DNA of 64,000 nt from Flavobacterium sp. NRK F7. GTDB lineage: Bacteria > Bacteroidota > Bacteroidia > Flavobacteriales > Flavobacteriaceae. Shown piece after piece: positions 55,177-63,267 of this stretch (position 1 is its first letter; every line of letters begins with the position of its first letter). Position numbers and translations under genes: made by a program. The notes beneath the pieces were generated by a model. The model saw only the letters and a program-made list of their open reading frames with translations, did not search any database and was not told the DNA's origin. The stretch covers positions 2,529,351-2,593,350 of the forward strand of contig NZ_JAMXLB010000001.1 of the NCBI RefSeq assembly GCF_024054195.1, written 5' to 3'.

Positions 55177-55620
55177 TTATACTTCATCTTGTTTTACGGC
55201 TATCCATTGGGCCACAACACCAGCTGGTGCCGTGGAATCTCCATTTGCTCCGGTTGGATGCGGAATAACTCTTACTATAGTTCCAACTAAAGCCGGTCTT
55301 TGATTGACTCCATTTACCCAATTCGGTACAAAATAACCCACATAATTGTAAATCCATTCGGCTCCTCCTACTACTCCTTTGCCTTGAAATTGAACCGTAA
55401 AAGGATTGCCATATCCAATGGAACCGGTTAATTTCAATTCCCAACCTGGACCAAATATCAATCCGTCAAAGGTTTGCATCGGACCTTCATTAATTTTAAT
55501 AGTACCTCGACCAAATTCCAAGCTGTCAAAATCAGCAGTTACATCTGGATTACTTAAAAAACTTCTATATGTCCATAGTCCAGTAAGAACTTCTGGGACG
55601 CCATTTATTGTAGTACTCAT
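55177..55620 (-). CDS. Small beta-rich protein between LodA- and LodB-type genes
   Basis: A 147-residue protein I do not recognise. The start is placed at the ATG 55618-55620; the longer in-frame start at 55656 overlaps the LodA-like gene. It is rich in Gly, Val, Trp and Tyr and looks like a small beta-barrel (LTGLWTYRSF, ELKLTGSIGYGNPFTVQFQG, WIYNYVGYFVPNW). There is no signal peptide. Sitting between the oxidase and its flavoprotein, it may be a subunit, a chaperone or a substrate carrier. Confidence 0.68.
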   Translation of the reverse strand: MSTTINGVPEVLTGLWTYRSFLSNPDVTADFDSLEFGRGTIKINEGPMQTFDGLIFGPGWELKLTGSIGYGNPFTVQFQGKGVVGGAEWIYNYVGYFVPNWVNGVNQRPALVGTIVRVIPHPTGANGDSTAPAGVVAQWIAVKQDEV

Positions 55621-55624
55621 AGTT

Positions 55625-57826
55625 TTATTTTTTTGATTTTGAACGGGTATCACCAAGCCCTAAAATGCGGTTTCCAGGTTGTACGGGTTCACCTAAAGCT
55701 TCGTTATTGCGTTCTACTTGATAAAATTGTTTGTTATTACCTTCTCCACTCGATACGATGAAACCTAAGTCTTTCCAAGCTTCCACCATTTGTAAATCTC
55801 CCGCATTATTATCTGGAATACCTGAAGCCCAATACACTTGCGGACCATTCAGAGATTCAAATACAACCATAGGTCTATGCGCAGGCCACCAAGGTATATT
55901 GTATGCAATTTGCTGTTGTACCGGATCACCCGTGGAATCAGGGTAAATGGTATTCCAATTTTCATAGGTAACATCTACATTTTGATCGGTACATTCATGG
56001 AAATCAGCTTGCCATGGTACGCCTATATATTTGGTTAAATCTCCAGGTTCTAAACCGGCTTTCAGATTAGGAGCCGTACTGCCGTCTTTATCTGCAATTG
56101 GTTTGGGTATACTTAAAGCCCCTGGAACATAGGTTGCATGTTTGATACGATAAGGTTCGCTATAAATAGCCGGGTTTTTCATAATCCACGTCATTTCTGC
56201 TCCCGGACAAAAAGCACCTCCAACGGCATTTCCTAAAACGCCTCTATCGATACCAATTCCGGTTGTAGGTGGTAACGCCCAAGGATTTGAACAATTGGCA
56301 TTGCCTTCCTCCCATTCCTGACATTCATTAACGAATTTACCCGCTGCCCATTGTCGTAAAAAGAACAATTGAGTAGGTCGCATCGCTAAAAACTTGTCGG
56401 GTGAAACATTGGTTAACGGATTATTACCACATAACATCGGCATTAAACGAGGTTTGTTTGCTGATTTTGCATTGCCTTCTACGGTATACGCATTGGTTTG
56501 CGAACTTTTTCTCATAATACCCAATACAAATTGGCGCAACTTGAAATTAGGATCTTCTCCATTTTGTGGTGGTTGGGATAGCGCAGCCTGACTTAAATTA
56601 CCACCCGTACCTCTATTGTGAGGATCACCACCATCACTGGGGTCAAATACCATCGTAAACGTGGTTTGTTCGTAAGGCCTTCTTAAAATAGGCCAAATAT
56701 CTCTATAGAATTTAGGATAATAATCGGGATTAAAACGTGCCGCATTTTTCCATAAATCCAATTCTTCTTGGGTGGAAGGACTGTTATTTTCTATATCAAA
56801 GGGTGGTACACCAAAAAGCCTTGGTTCGTAAGCCATATTACGTACAAAAATATCATACATAGTTTCGTCCATCGTAATCATATCTTCCAGTTCTGGTGCA
56901 TATCTGGGATAACCCACCACTACCCAAGCCGGAACTTGAACTTCCATAGTGGCTTTGGTTTTGGTTTTGATCTCTTTATCACCATCATAGCTAATGTTGA
57001 TAAACGTATATTCTATTTTTGCCGTAACCGGTCCGTCGGAAATATCGTCAAACCAACCGTCGTTATTCACAAAATTATCTATTACAGGAGTTTTGGTAGA
57101 ACCCGAATTTCCATTGCCACCTAAGACTAACAAACGAATGTTTTTATCTTGTTCGTTGACCAAAACACTACCCAAAGTTTCAATCGAATTGGGTTGAATA
57201 TCCGCTGGAGGAAAGGTTTGCGGATAGGCTACTTTCTTGTTTTTACTGTTGTCATTTCTTTTACTTTCCGAACCAAACTTAGCAAAAGCACCTTGATTGT
57301 TCTTTAAGTTCACCGTTACAGGTCCGGGATCGATAATCAATTGTCTTCTTAAATCGGGTTGGGTAACTTCAGGATTACGCAACGGATGATCAGGTGCATA
57401 ACCGTGTTGCCCATTGGTCTCCTGAAATTCATACCAAGAAGCCTTTTTATTCGCTAAATGTACTGTCCAATCAATATCAGTTACAGTACCTTCTACTATT
57501 CTTGGAGCCGTTACTGCCGTTTGATAGATAAAATTATATTTACCACCCACTTGAATTTCTTTGCCTTCGCTATCGCCTTCATCTGCATAAGCAAAAACAC
57601 GAAAACGAGCGGCTTGTTTTTTGATTTTTGATAAATCGTTATCATCTTTAAAGGAAGAAACACGTACCGGATTTCCATTGGCATCTTGTTTTTCTTTACC
57701 CGAAGTATCACACGCAATCGGTAAAGCACCTGGTTGTTCAGGAGCGATATAAAATTGGTCTGAATTTCCTAATCTCGCAATTCCGATACTAGGATGTATT
57801 TTGAATGTCGTATATGATTTGCTCAT
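55625..57826 (-). CDS. LodA/GoxA-family CTQ-dependent oxidase
   Basis: A 733-residue oxidase of the LodA/GoxA family, which deaminates amino acids (lysine or glycine) with formation of H2O2, using a cysteine tryptophylquinone made from a Cys and a Trp of the chain. The expected residues are present: Cys540 in GGAFCPGAEMTWI and Trp605 in VPWQADFHEC, spaced by 65 as in LodA (Cys516 and Trp581). The N-terminus FKIHPSIGIARLGNS is typical. No signal peptide is seen, as in LodA. The substrate is unknown. It has higher G+C than the genes around the cluster. Confidence 0.92.
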   Translation of the reverse strand: MSKSYTTFKIHPSIGIARLGNSDQFYIAPEQPGALPIACDTSGKEKQDANGNPVRVSSFKDDNDLSKIKKQAARFRVFAYADEGDSEGKEIQVGGKYNFIYQTAVTAPRIVEGTVTDIDWTVHLANKKASWYEFQETNGQHGYAPDHPLRNPEVTQPDLRRQLIIDPGPVTVNLKNNQGAFAKFGSESKRNDNSKNKKVAYPQTFPPADIQPNSIETLGSVLVNEQDKNIRLLVLGGNGNSGSTKTPVIDNFVNNDGWFDDISDGPVTAKIEYTFINISYDGDKEIKTKTKATMEVQVPAWVVVGYPRYAPELEDMITMDETMYDIFVRNMAYEPRLFGVPPFDIENNSPSTQEELDLWKNAARFNPDYYPKFYRDIWPILRRPYEQTTFTMVFDPSDGGDPHNRGTGGNLSQAALSQPPQNGEDPNFKLRQFVLGIMRKSSQTNAYTVEGNAKSANKPRLMPMLCGNNPLTNVSPDKFLAMRPTQLFFLRQWAAGKFVNECQEWEEGNANCSNPWALPPTTGIGIDRGVLGNAVGGAFCPGAEMTWIMKNPAIYSEPYRIKHATYVPGALSIPKPIADKDGSTAPNLKAGLEPGDLTKYIGVPWQADFHECTDQNVDVTYENWNTIYPDSTGDPVQQQIAYNIPWWPAHRPMVVFESLNGPQVYWASGIPDNNAGDLQMVEAWKDLGFIVSSGEGNNKQFYQVERNNEALGEPVQPGNRILGLGDTRSKSKK

Positions 57827-57839
57827 TTGTTTTGTTTTT

Positions 57840-60107
57840 TTAATCCATAAAATTTAATGAAACGCCTTCTATGAATACCGCATTTTCTACTGGTTTTCCG
57901 TTTAAGCCTACGATTACTAATTGCACGGTAATGTTTTTCGCTCCATTATTTAAAACACGTTGTACCGCATCTGAAGCATCGATTTTATAATTTCGAGGTT
58001 CGTGATTGTGCAACGGTCTTCTATCGAATGTACGCGTATTGGGTAATGGTAAATTACAATGTCCTGGACCACCAAAACAACTGCCGTTAAAGGTAGAAAA
58101 GGCTTCTACAAAATTAGGGTTATCAGTAATTGGCGTGTCTACAGAAGCATCAGGTGTGTTTAAGAAAACACGAATACTCGCATTTTGTAAATTCCCCATT
58201 TGGACACGGTGCAATACAATTTCCGCTTTGCGGTGCGCTTGTAAAGTGGTTTGCGACACTTGTGCAGGAGCTGCTTTAAATTGGGTTAAACCCACCGCAT
58301 TAGAAACCGGATAAAACACCGAATCTCTCATATAAGTATAGCCTAATTTCTGAATGCTCATTGCTTCTTTAACCGTTAAGGTCCAAGGAGCCATAACCGC
58401 ATCCATTTCTAGTGGCGTACCATTATGTTGTTCTTGCCATTTGGCCCAAATTCGGTCCACGTTAGAATGATGCCCCCAAAACAACGGATCAAATGCGGTA
58501 GTACGGTTATCGGTCATCCAACCGTAAATAGGGTTGTCTAAATTTTGTGGATCTGGAGTTAGGTTTAATTTTTGGTATATCTTAACCCAATCTTTGTTAT
58601 TATCAGGGTAATTCGGATTGGTTCCTCCTGAAAAATTATGCATGCCATTGTGGACTTTTTCCAAAGCTCCAAAATAGTGGTCGTAAGCCGAACCACCACC
58701 CATATCGGCAAAGTTATTAATGTCTAAAATTAAGGCAATATCGTCTTTGGTTGGATATTGTGAAATGGCAGCCGTACCATTTAAAGAACCCGGCCATCTA
58801 TTTGGAAACCATAAGGGATTGACTTCTTTTAAAACGGTATACAAGGCATTGATTTTGGGTGACCAAATCGCAACATTATTCTGATTGATAATTTCATAAT
58901 CGATACCCGCTGCTTTTAAGAAACGCAATCCCGAATTGAAAATCGTGCCTTTTTTGGTTAACGAAGCCAATGCGGTGGTTTCTTTGGGTGAAAACAATAA
59001 CGAACCATCAGCGGCTTTCATCGTACTTAGTTTTTCAAACCCTTTGGCAGTTAAAAAACAACCGTATGCATCGGGAATAACTCCTAAATCGAATTGCGAA
59101 TTGTTAAACGTATTCGTATTCACATCTGCATAATCGGTCCAAGACCAATACGGCAATGATATGTTGGGATTGTAATCTTGTAATTTTTGTTCGAAGAAAT
59201 ACAAATACAAACGGTGCCAAGGTAAGAATTGCTCCCAACCGTGCTGACACGAATTGGTATGAATGCGTGCCCAATAATCGAAACTTCTATCGTCTTGCCA
59301 ATAGTCGTTGTATTGGTTCATGCAATTAATCGCTTCACGGAAGGTTTCCAATTCCTCAGCAGTTAACGAACTGATTTCTTTACGAACGGTTAAGCCATTC
59401 ACGCTTGCTTTGCTTTCGTTAGTAGGTGCTTGCGCTTGTGCATGCAACATTTCACCACGAGCTAAAGCTACCAAATTGCTCACTTTAGCTGTGGAAACCA
59501 ATTGCAGTTTATTCGTTTGCTCCTCTTCTAACGTCAACGGGCAACCCGAATCGATCCAATTGGCAATAAACTGAATTTGTTCAGCAGTAGCTTCATTGGT
59601 TGTGTCCCATAACAATTTAGGGAACATAATTCCATCGAAAGGATATTGGCCTTTTAAACCGATGATAATACCCGATTGATCGCTTCTTTTCACCGTTGGA
59701 AAAGCACCACCTCCACCACTACTACCACCCGAAGGCCAACAATCAGTAGTTACTTTAGGTGCCGCTAAGTTAGCCGAAGAAGTCAGTTTCGGTTGACTAT
59801 CGATAGGTGCCGTTGCGGTTTCTTGAGAACCACAGCAGCCTTCTGTTTTTACGGGACTCATGGTTTTGTCGGGTGCATGGGTTGCGGGAGCACTACTACC
59901 ACAACATCCTGAAGCCGTCGTTTGGGTCGTAAGCCCGTCTTGTGGAGCAATTAAGCGTTGCCCATACAAAGACGCATTGAGGAATACCTCTGGATTTTGC
60001 CAGAAGGCATACAGGCCTTGATAACTGGGAATGGTATTTCCTTGTACAGTATCTAAAATAGAAACCACCTGGTCATACATTGCCTTTTGATTTTTGGTAC
60101 TAGCCAT
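57840..60107 (-). CDS. Tyrosinase-family copper protein with long N-terminal extension
   Basis: A 755-residue type-3 copper oxidase. I prefer the ATG at 60105-60107 (MASTKNQK); an upstream ATG at 60167 adds 20 odd residues. CuA: His283, His289 and His298 (HTNSCQHGWEQFLPWHR), with Cys287-x-His289 placed for the Cys-His thioether of fungal and plant enzymes. CuB: His486 and His490 (HNGMH), then DPLFWGHHSNVDRIW. The roughly 230-residue N-terminal extension has two CCGS-type motifs, GCCGSS and GCCGSQ, and a cytochrome-like helix FIANWIDSGCP but no CxxCH. Melanin-like phenol oxidation is likely; no signal peptide is seen. Confidence 0.92.
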   Translation of the reverse strand: MASTKNQKAMYDQVVSILDTVQGNTIPSYQGLYAFWQNPEVFLNASLYGQRLIAPQDGLTTQTTASGCCGSSAPATHAPDKTMSPVKTEGCCGSQETATAPIDSQPKLTSSANLAAPKVTTDCWPSGGSSGGGGAFPTVKRSDQSGIIIGLKGQYPFDGIMFPKLLWDTTNEATAEQIQFIANWIDSGCPLTLEEEQTNKLQLVSTAKVSNLVALARGEMLHAQAQAPTNESKASVNGLTVRKEISSLTAEELETFREAINCMNQYNDYWQDDRSFDYWARIHTNSCQHGWEQFLPWHRLYLYFFEQKLQDYNPNISLPYWSWTDYADVNTNTFNNSQFDLGVIPDAYGCFLTAKGFEKLSTMKAADGSLLFSPKETTALASLTKKGTIFNSGLRFLKAAGIDYEIINQNNVAIWSPKINALYTVLKEVNPLWFPNRWPGSLNGTAAISQYPTKDDIALILDINNFADMGGGSAYDHYFGALEKVHNGMHNFSGGTNPNYPDNNKDWVKIYQKLNLTPDPQNLDNPIYGWMTDNRTTAFDPLFWGHHSNVDRIWAKWQEQHNGTPLEMDAVMAPWTLTVKEAMSIQKLGYTYMRDSVFYPVSNAVGLTQFKAAPAQVSQTTLQAHRKAEIVLHRVQMGNLQNASIRVFLNTPDASVDTPITDNPNFVEAFSTFNGSCFGGPGHCNLPLPNTRTFDRRPLHNHEPRNYKIDASDAVQRVLNNGAKNITVQLVIVGLNGKPVENAVFIEGVSLNFMD

Positions 60108-60196
60108 ATTCGGGTTGTTTATTGTTTGATTAGTTACACCCAAAGTAACAAAGAATACGGCAGGCATTTATAGGTAGAAATACCTGTTTTTTTGAG

Positions 60197-60276
60197 TTGT
60201 TGGTTGTCGGTTGGTGGTTGTTGGTTAATTTGATATTGCTATTGAAATTGCTATTGAAATTGCCATTGAAATTGAA
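60197..60276. repeat. Short tandem repeats upstream of the tyrosinase gene
   Basis: A G/T-rich run (60197-60230) is followed by ATTGCTATTGAA twice, ATTGCCATTGAA and ATTGAA at 60235-60276, a 12-bp period with 3.5 copies. Confidence 0.8.
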
Positions 60277-60340
60277 ACACCTAAAATTAACTTATGTGGT
60301 TTTACAAAACTTTTTTCATCATTTGTAAGTAGAAAAATAA

Positions 60341-60348
60341 TATATTTG
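60341..60348 (+). promoter_or_regulatory. TAnnTTTG box pointing into the cassette array
   Basis: TATATTTG with TTG at 60323-60325 (15-bp spacer). It reads toward the PIN-GNAT gene, so it could drive the array. Confidence 0.45.
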
Positions 60349-60375
60349 AAAAATACTATTTTGTAACGCTTAAAC

Positions 60376-60430
60376 ACCTAAGATTAGGTAGATTGGCGCT
60401 ATGTAGTAGCGCATATATACTAGTTAGCAG
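60376..60430 (+). repeat. Array boundary element with two hairpins and GTTAG core
   Basis: ACCTAA-GA-TTAGGT (60376-60389) and GCGCTA-TGTAG-TAGCGC (60396-60412) are two adjacent perfect hairpins, followed by GTTAGCAG (60423-60430). The last motif is close to the GTTAGYGGC end of the later repeats. No left CTAAC partner is clear. This is the first, divergent site of the array. Confidence 0.5.
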
Positions 60431-60475
60431 TCATTTTTACCGCAACGCCTGAAAATAGAACTAATACAACAGAAA

Positions 60476-61981
60476 TTGAGAATATTAATTGACACAAACA
60501 TTCTGATTAATCTTGAAGACAATAGAGTCATCAATAAACAGTTTTCAGAATTTTACAGATTAGCAATTACTAATAATTGTCAAGTTTTATATCATCCAAA
60601 AGCTATTCCTGTTGATATTAGTCGTGACAAAAATTCTGATCGAAAAGAAATAATAAAGTCTAAACTTGATAAATACGAAAAGTTAAAAGACTATACTGAA
60701 CCAACGACAGAGTTCAAAAACCATATTGGTGAAAAAAAAGTTAATGATGAAATCGATAATAAACAACTTTATCAATTATCGAAAGGCTATGTAGACGTTT
60801 TTGTAACTCAAGATAAAGGAATTCATATCAATGCTAAAAAAATTGGCATTCAAGATAAAGTTTTAGACATTGAACAAATTCTAACTTTACTCGAAGAACA
60901 ATTCACTATTAAAATCCCAAGCCATCCAATTCTCAAAGAACATAGCATTAGGGAAATTGAAGATAAATTTAATTCAAGTTTTTTTGACAGCTTACGGGAG
61001 GATTATGGTGTAAAAGAATTTAATCTTTGGTTAGAAAAATGCGCAAGCAAAAACAGAAAATGTTATTCTTTAATAGTTGAAGATGAATTACAAGCAATCC
61101 TAATTTACAATTTAGAAACTGTTGAAGAACATCAATTAGAAAACATCTATGAAAAAGCATTAAAAATATGTACTTTCAAAGTTTCTGACACAGCATTTGG
61201 AATAAAACTTGGAGAATTATTTCTTCACAAAATGTTTGAATATTGTATTAATCAAAAATTAAATTTCTTATATCTAACAGTTTACGAAAAACAAAATCAT
61301 TTAATCAAACTATTAGAAACTTTCGGTTTCTATAAAGTTGAATTTATGAATAAACAAGGATTATTAGAAATTCAAATGATTAAATGTTTGGACAAAAAGA
61401 AATTAGTATCAACTGAAAATACTAAAAATAATCATCCTTTTTATTTTGACAGCAAAAAAATCTCAAAATTTGCAATTCCAATAAGACCAGATTATTATGA
61501 AAAACTTTTCAAAGATGGAAAACTTCGTGTTCCAACTTTGTTTGACACTTCACCAGATAGCGTTAATGAAATTCAAGGAAATACAATCATAAAAGCTTAC
61601 ATATCAAATTCTAAAATTAAAAACCTTAAAAAAGGGGATTTACTTTTTTTCTATTCTTCAAAAACAAATCAAGAAATTGAACCTGTAGGAATTCTAGAAA
61701 CTATACAAATAGTAAAAGATTTCAATGAACTATGGAACTTAGTTGGCAAAAAGACTGTATTTTCGCAACAAGATTTATTAAAGAAACTAGATGAGAAGAA
61801 GGAATTGAACGTAATTACATTCAGGCTAATAACTTACTTAAAAAAGAAAGTAAAATTGGCGAAAATAAAAGAAATCGAAAGTTTCAAAAATAAAATACAA
61901 ACTATTACAAGAATATCAGAAACCGATTATCAAAAACTGAAAAATGAAGGATACTTTGACAAGCGTTATATTATCGATTAA
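60476..61981 (+). CDS. PIN-GNAT-EVE/PUA-like three-domain fusion protein
   Basis: A 501-residue cytoplasmic protein beginning at a TTG (60476); stop TAG at 60425-60427 bars earlier starts. Residues about 1-135 look like a PIN nuclease domain: LIDTNILIN with Asp6, then Asp94, Asp107 and Asp113 (YVDVFVTQDKGI). Residues 165-300 resemble a GNAT acetyltransferase (LGELFLHKMFEYCINQ, LNFLYLTVYEKQNHLIKLLETFGFYKV). Residues about 330-480 look like an EVE/PUA-type RNA- or modified-base-binding module (AIPIRPDYYEKLF, LKKGDLLFFYSSKT, PVGILETIQIV). It overlaps the ASCH gene by 38 bp. A toxin or defence effector is possible. Confidence 0.75.
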   Translation: MRILIDTNILINLEDNRVINKQFSEFYRLAITNNCQVLYHPKAIPVDISRDKNSDRKEIIKSKLDKYEKLKDYTEPTTEFKNHIGEKKVNDEIDNKQLYQLSKGYVDVFVTQDKGIHINAKKIGIQDKVLDIEQILTLLEEQFTIKIPSHPILKEHSIREIEDKFNSSFFDSLREDYGVKEFNLWLEKCASKNRKCYSLIVEDELQAILIYNLETVEEHQLENIYEKALKICTFKVSDTAFGIKLGELFLHKMFEYCINQKLNFLYLTVYEKQNHLIKLLETFGFYKVEFMNKQGLLEIQMIKCLDKKKLVSTENTKNNHPFYFDSKKISKFAIPIRPDYYEKLFKDGKLRVPTLFDTSPDSVNEIQGNTIIKAYISNSKIKNLKKGDLLFFYSSKTNQEIEPVGILETIQIVKDFNELWNLVGKKTVFSQQDLLKKLDEKKELNVITFRLITYLKKKVKLAKIKEIESFKNKIQTITRISETDYQKLKNEGYFDKRYIID

Positions 61982-62372
61982 ACCAATTTACGCACAAGCA
62001 ATAATTGAAGGAACTAAAAAAGTAGAATTTCGTAAAAAAATTTTCAAACGAGAAGTTGAAAAAATTTTTATTTATTCTTCAATGCCAAAGAAAATGATGA
62101 TTGGTTATTTTACAATATTAGACATTGTTGAAGATACACCAATAAATTTGTGGAATGAGTTTAAAGAAGTTGGAGGTATATCTGAAAAAGACTTTTTTGA
62201 ATATTACAAAAATGTTGAAAAAGGTTTTTCGATTAAAATAAATGAAGTCGTGAAATTTGAAAAAGAAATTGATCCAGAAGATTTTATTGAAGAATTTTGT
62301 GCTCCACAATCATATATATATATTGAAGAAAAAACGACTGCTAACAGCGGTTTTAAGAAATTGGGAGTTTAG
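61944..62372 (+). CDS. ASCH-domain protein running into the array repeat
   Basis: A 142-residue ASCH (PUA-like) protein. The signature ILSIKPIYAQAIIEGTKKVEFRK contains the G-x-K-x-x-E-x-R motif of ASCH domains, which bind RNA or modified nucleotides. The gene overlaps the PIN-GNAT-EVE gene by 38 bp and so is co-translated. The last residues (TANSGFKKLGV) are encoded by the repeat that starts at 62338, so the C-terminus could differ if the repeat were placed elsewhere. Alternative starts within the overlap are possible. Confidence 0.72.
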   Translation: MKDTLTSVILSIKPIYAQAIIEGTKKVEFRKKIFKREVEKIFIYSSMPKKMMIGYFTILDIVEDTPINLWNEFKEVGGISEKDFFEYYKNVEKGFSIKINEVVKFEKEIDPEDFIEEFCAPQSYIYIEEKTTANSGFKKLGV

Positions 62373-62473
62373 GCAAAATTTAAAGGTAATTTTATATATT
62401 TGACTTTAGTCCTAATGGAATGGTTTGGGAACAAAAATCCCCAACTTCTTAAAGCCGGCGGGACGTTAGCGGC
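62338..62473 (+). repeat. Array repeat 2 (attC-like), complete
   Basis: The 136-bp unit starts CTGCTAAC (62338-62345) and ends GTTAGCGGC (62465-62473). Inner arms TTTTAAGAAATTGGGAGTTT (62351-62370) and its near-complement at 62433-62453 can pair around a central spacer. The left end and arm differ from perfect symmetry by unpaired bases, as attC sites do. Positions 62346-62427 are identical to 63919-64000 (82 of 82). Confidence 0.7.
62395..62402 (+). promoter_or_regulatory. TAnnTTTG box inside array repeat 2
   Basis: TATATTTG lies 90 bp before the next gene (62492). No TTG partner at the ideal distance. The same box is in the second copy of the 82-bp segment (63968-63975). Confidence 0.4.
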
Positions 62474-62491
62474 AAGCTTAAACCGATAAGA

Positions 62492-63115
62492 ATGATTAAA
62501 AATATTATCATTACTATTTCTCTTCTTTTAATCTCATGTTCGAAAGACAAACATAAGATTGAAATATACACATCACCTTATAGATTCAACAATCTAGAAG
62601 GAATTCAATTATCGAAACACTTTGAAAATGAGATTAAAAATGATGCTGATTTTTTAAGAAAATTTGGCGCTAATACAACTTTTGATACTTTAAACAATGA
62701 TATTATTTTTGCCGGAAAATTCAATTTTGTCAGTACTAAATTAAATAAAGAACCTACGATATCAGACAATGAAATCTTGATGTTAGATTTAGACAAAAAC
62801 GAAATTATTTTTTCTGAATCAGGTAGAAAACAACTAAGTAAACTAAAAGGAAGTTTATATGGTATTCAATTCATTATGACCGACAATAAAAAACCAATAA
62901 TGACAGGTTACTTATGGAATGATTTTTCACCTTATTGGTCTAATTGGAATACTATTTCTTACTCCACAGATTTTAATAAAAAAAAGAAAAATAGAATTTT
63001 TAAAGGAATTGGAAGACAAGATTTGTTGGGACAACCTATAAATTTCTCAAATTATACAGATCTTTTGATTGCATTTAAAGAATCTAATCGCTTAAAAGAA
63101 AAAGCTAGCCGCTAA
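62492..63115 (+). CDS. Cassette lipoprotein of unknown function (first)
   Basis: A 207-residue lipoprotein (signal ending LLLISC, Cys16). No family is recognised. The mature part has alternating hydrophilic and beta-like segments (YTSPYRFNNLEGIQLSKHF, NNDIIFAGKFNFVS). The stop codon TAA lies within the CGCTAAC core of the next repeat (63108-63116), so the gene and the repeat abut. It has no gene neighbour other than the array, as expected for a mobile cassette. Confidence 0.75.
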   Translation: MIKNIIITISLLLISCSKDKHKIEIYTSPYRFNNLEGIQLSKHFENEIKNDADFLRKFGANTTFDTLNNDIIFAGKFNFVSTKLNKEPTISDNEILMLDLDKNEIIFSESGRKQLSKLKGSLYGIQFIMTDNKKPIMTGYLWNDFSPYWSNWNTISYSTDFNKKKKNRIFKGIGRQDLLGQPINFSNYTDLLIAFKESNRLKEKASR

Positions 63116-63244
63116 CAGTGGTTTTGCTAGATTGCGAAAAATGTGCAAAAAATCACATTTTTCTCTCGCAAGAAATTTTATCATTAACAGAAAATAATAG
63201 GTTCCGTAGCTCGCAACTTCGTCAAGCGCGGGAACGTTAGTGGC
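63108..63244 (+). repeat. Array repeat 3 (attC-like), complete
   Basis: It starts GCCGCTAAC (63108-63116) and ends GTTAGTGGC (63236-63244), which pair with one G-U. Inside are TTGCGA at about 63134 and TCGCAA at about 63211, and a central palindrome of ATGTG...CACAT type. The middle is unrelated to repeat 2, while the ends (GCTAACAGYGG, GGGnACGTTAGYGGCAA) are conserved. Confidence 0.65.
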
Positions 63245-63267
63245 AATTAAAACCAAACTATAAGTAA

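Noticed and set aside
55731..57197. Several open frames opposite the LodA-like gene
   Set aside because: Higher G+C reduces stop codons on the other strand. None shows a domain or promoter.
60235..60276. CRISPR-like array
   Set aside because: The repeat unit is 12 bp with no spacers, so it is a simple tandem repeat.
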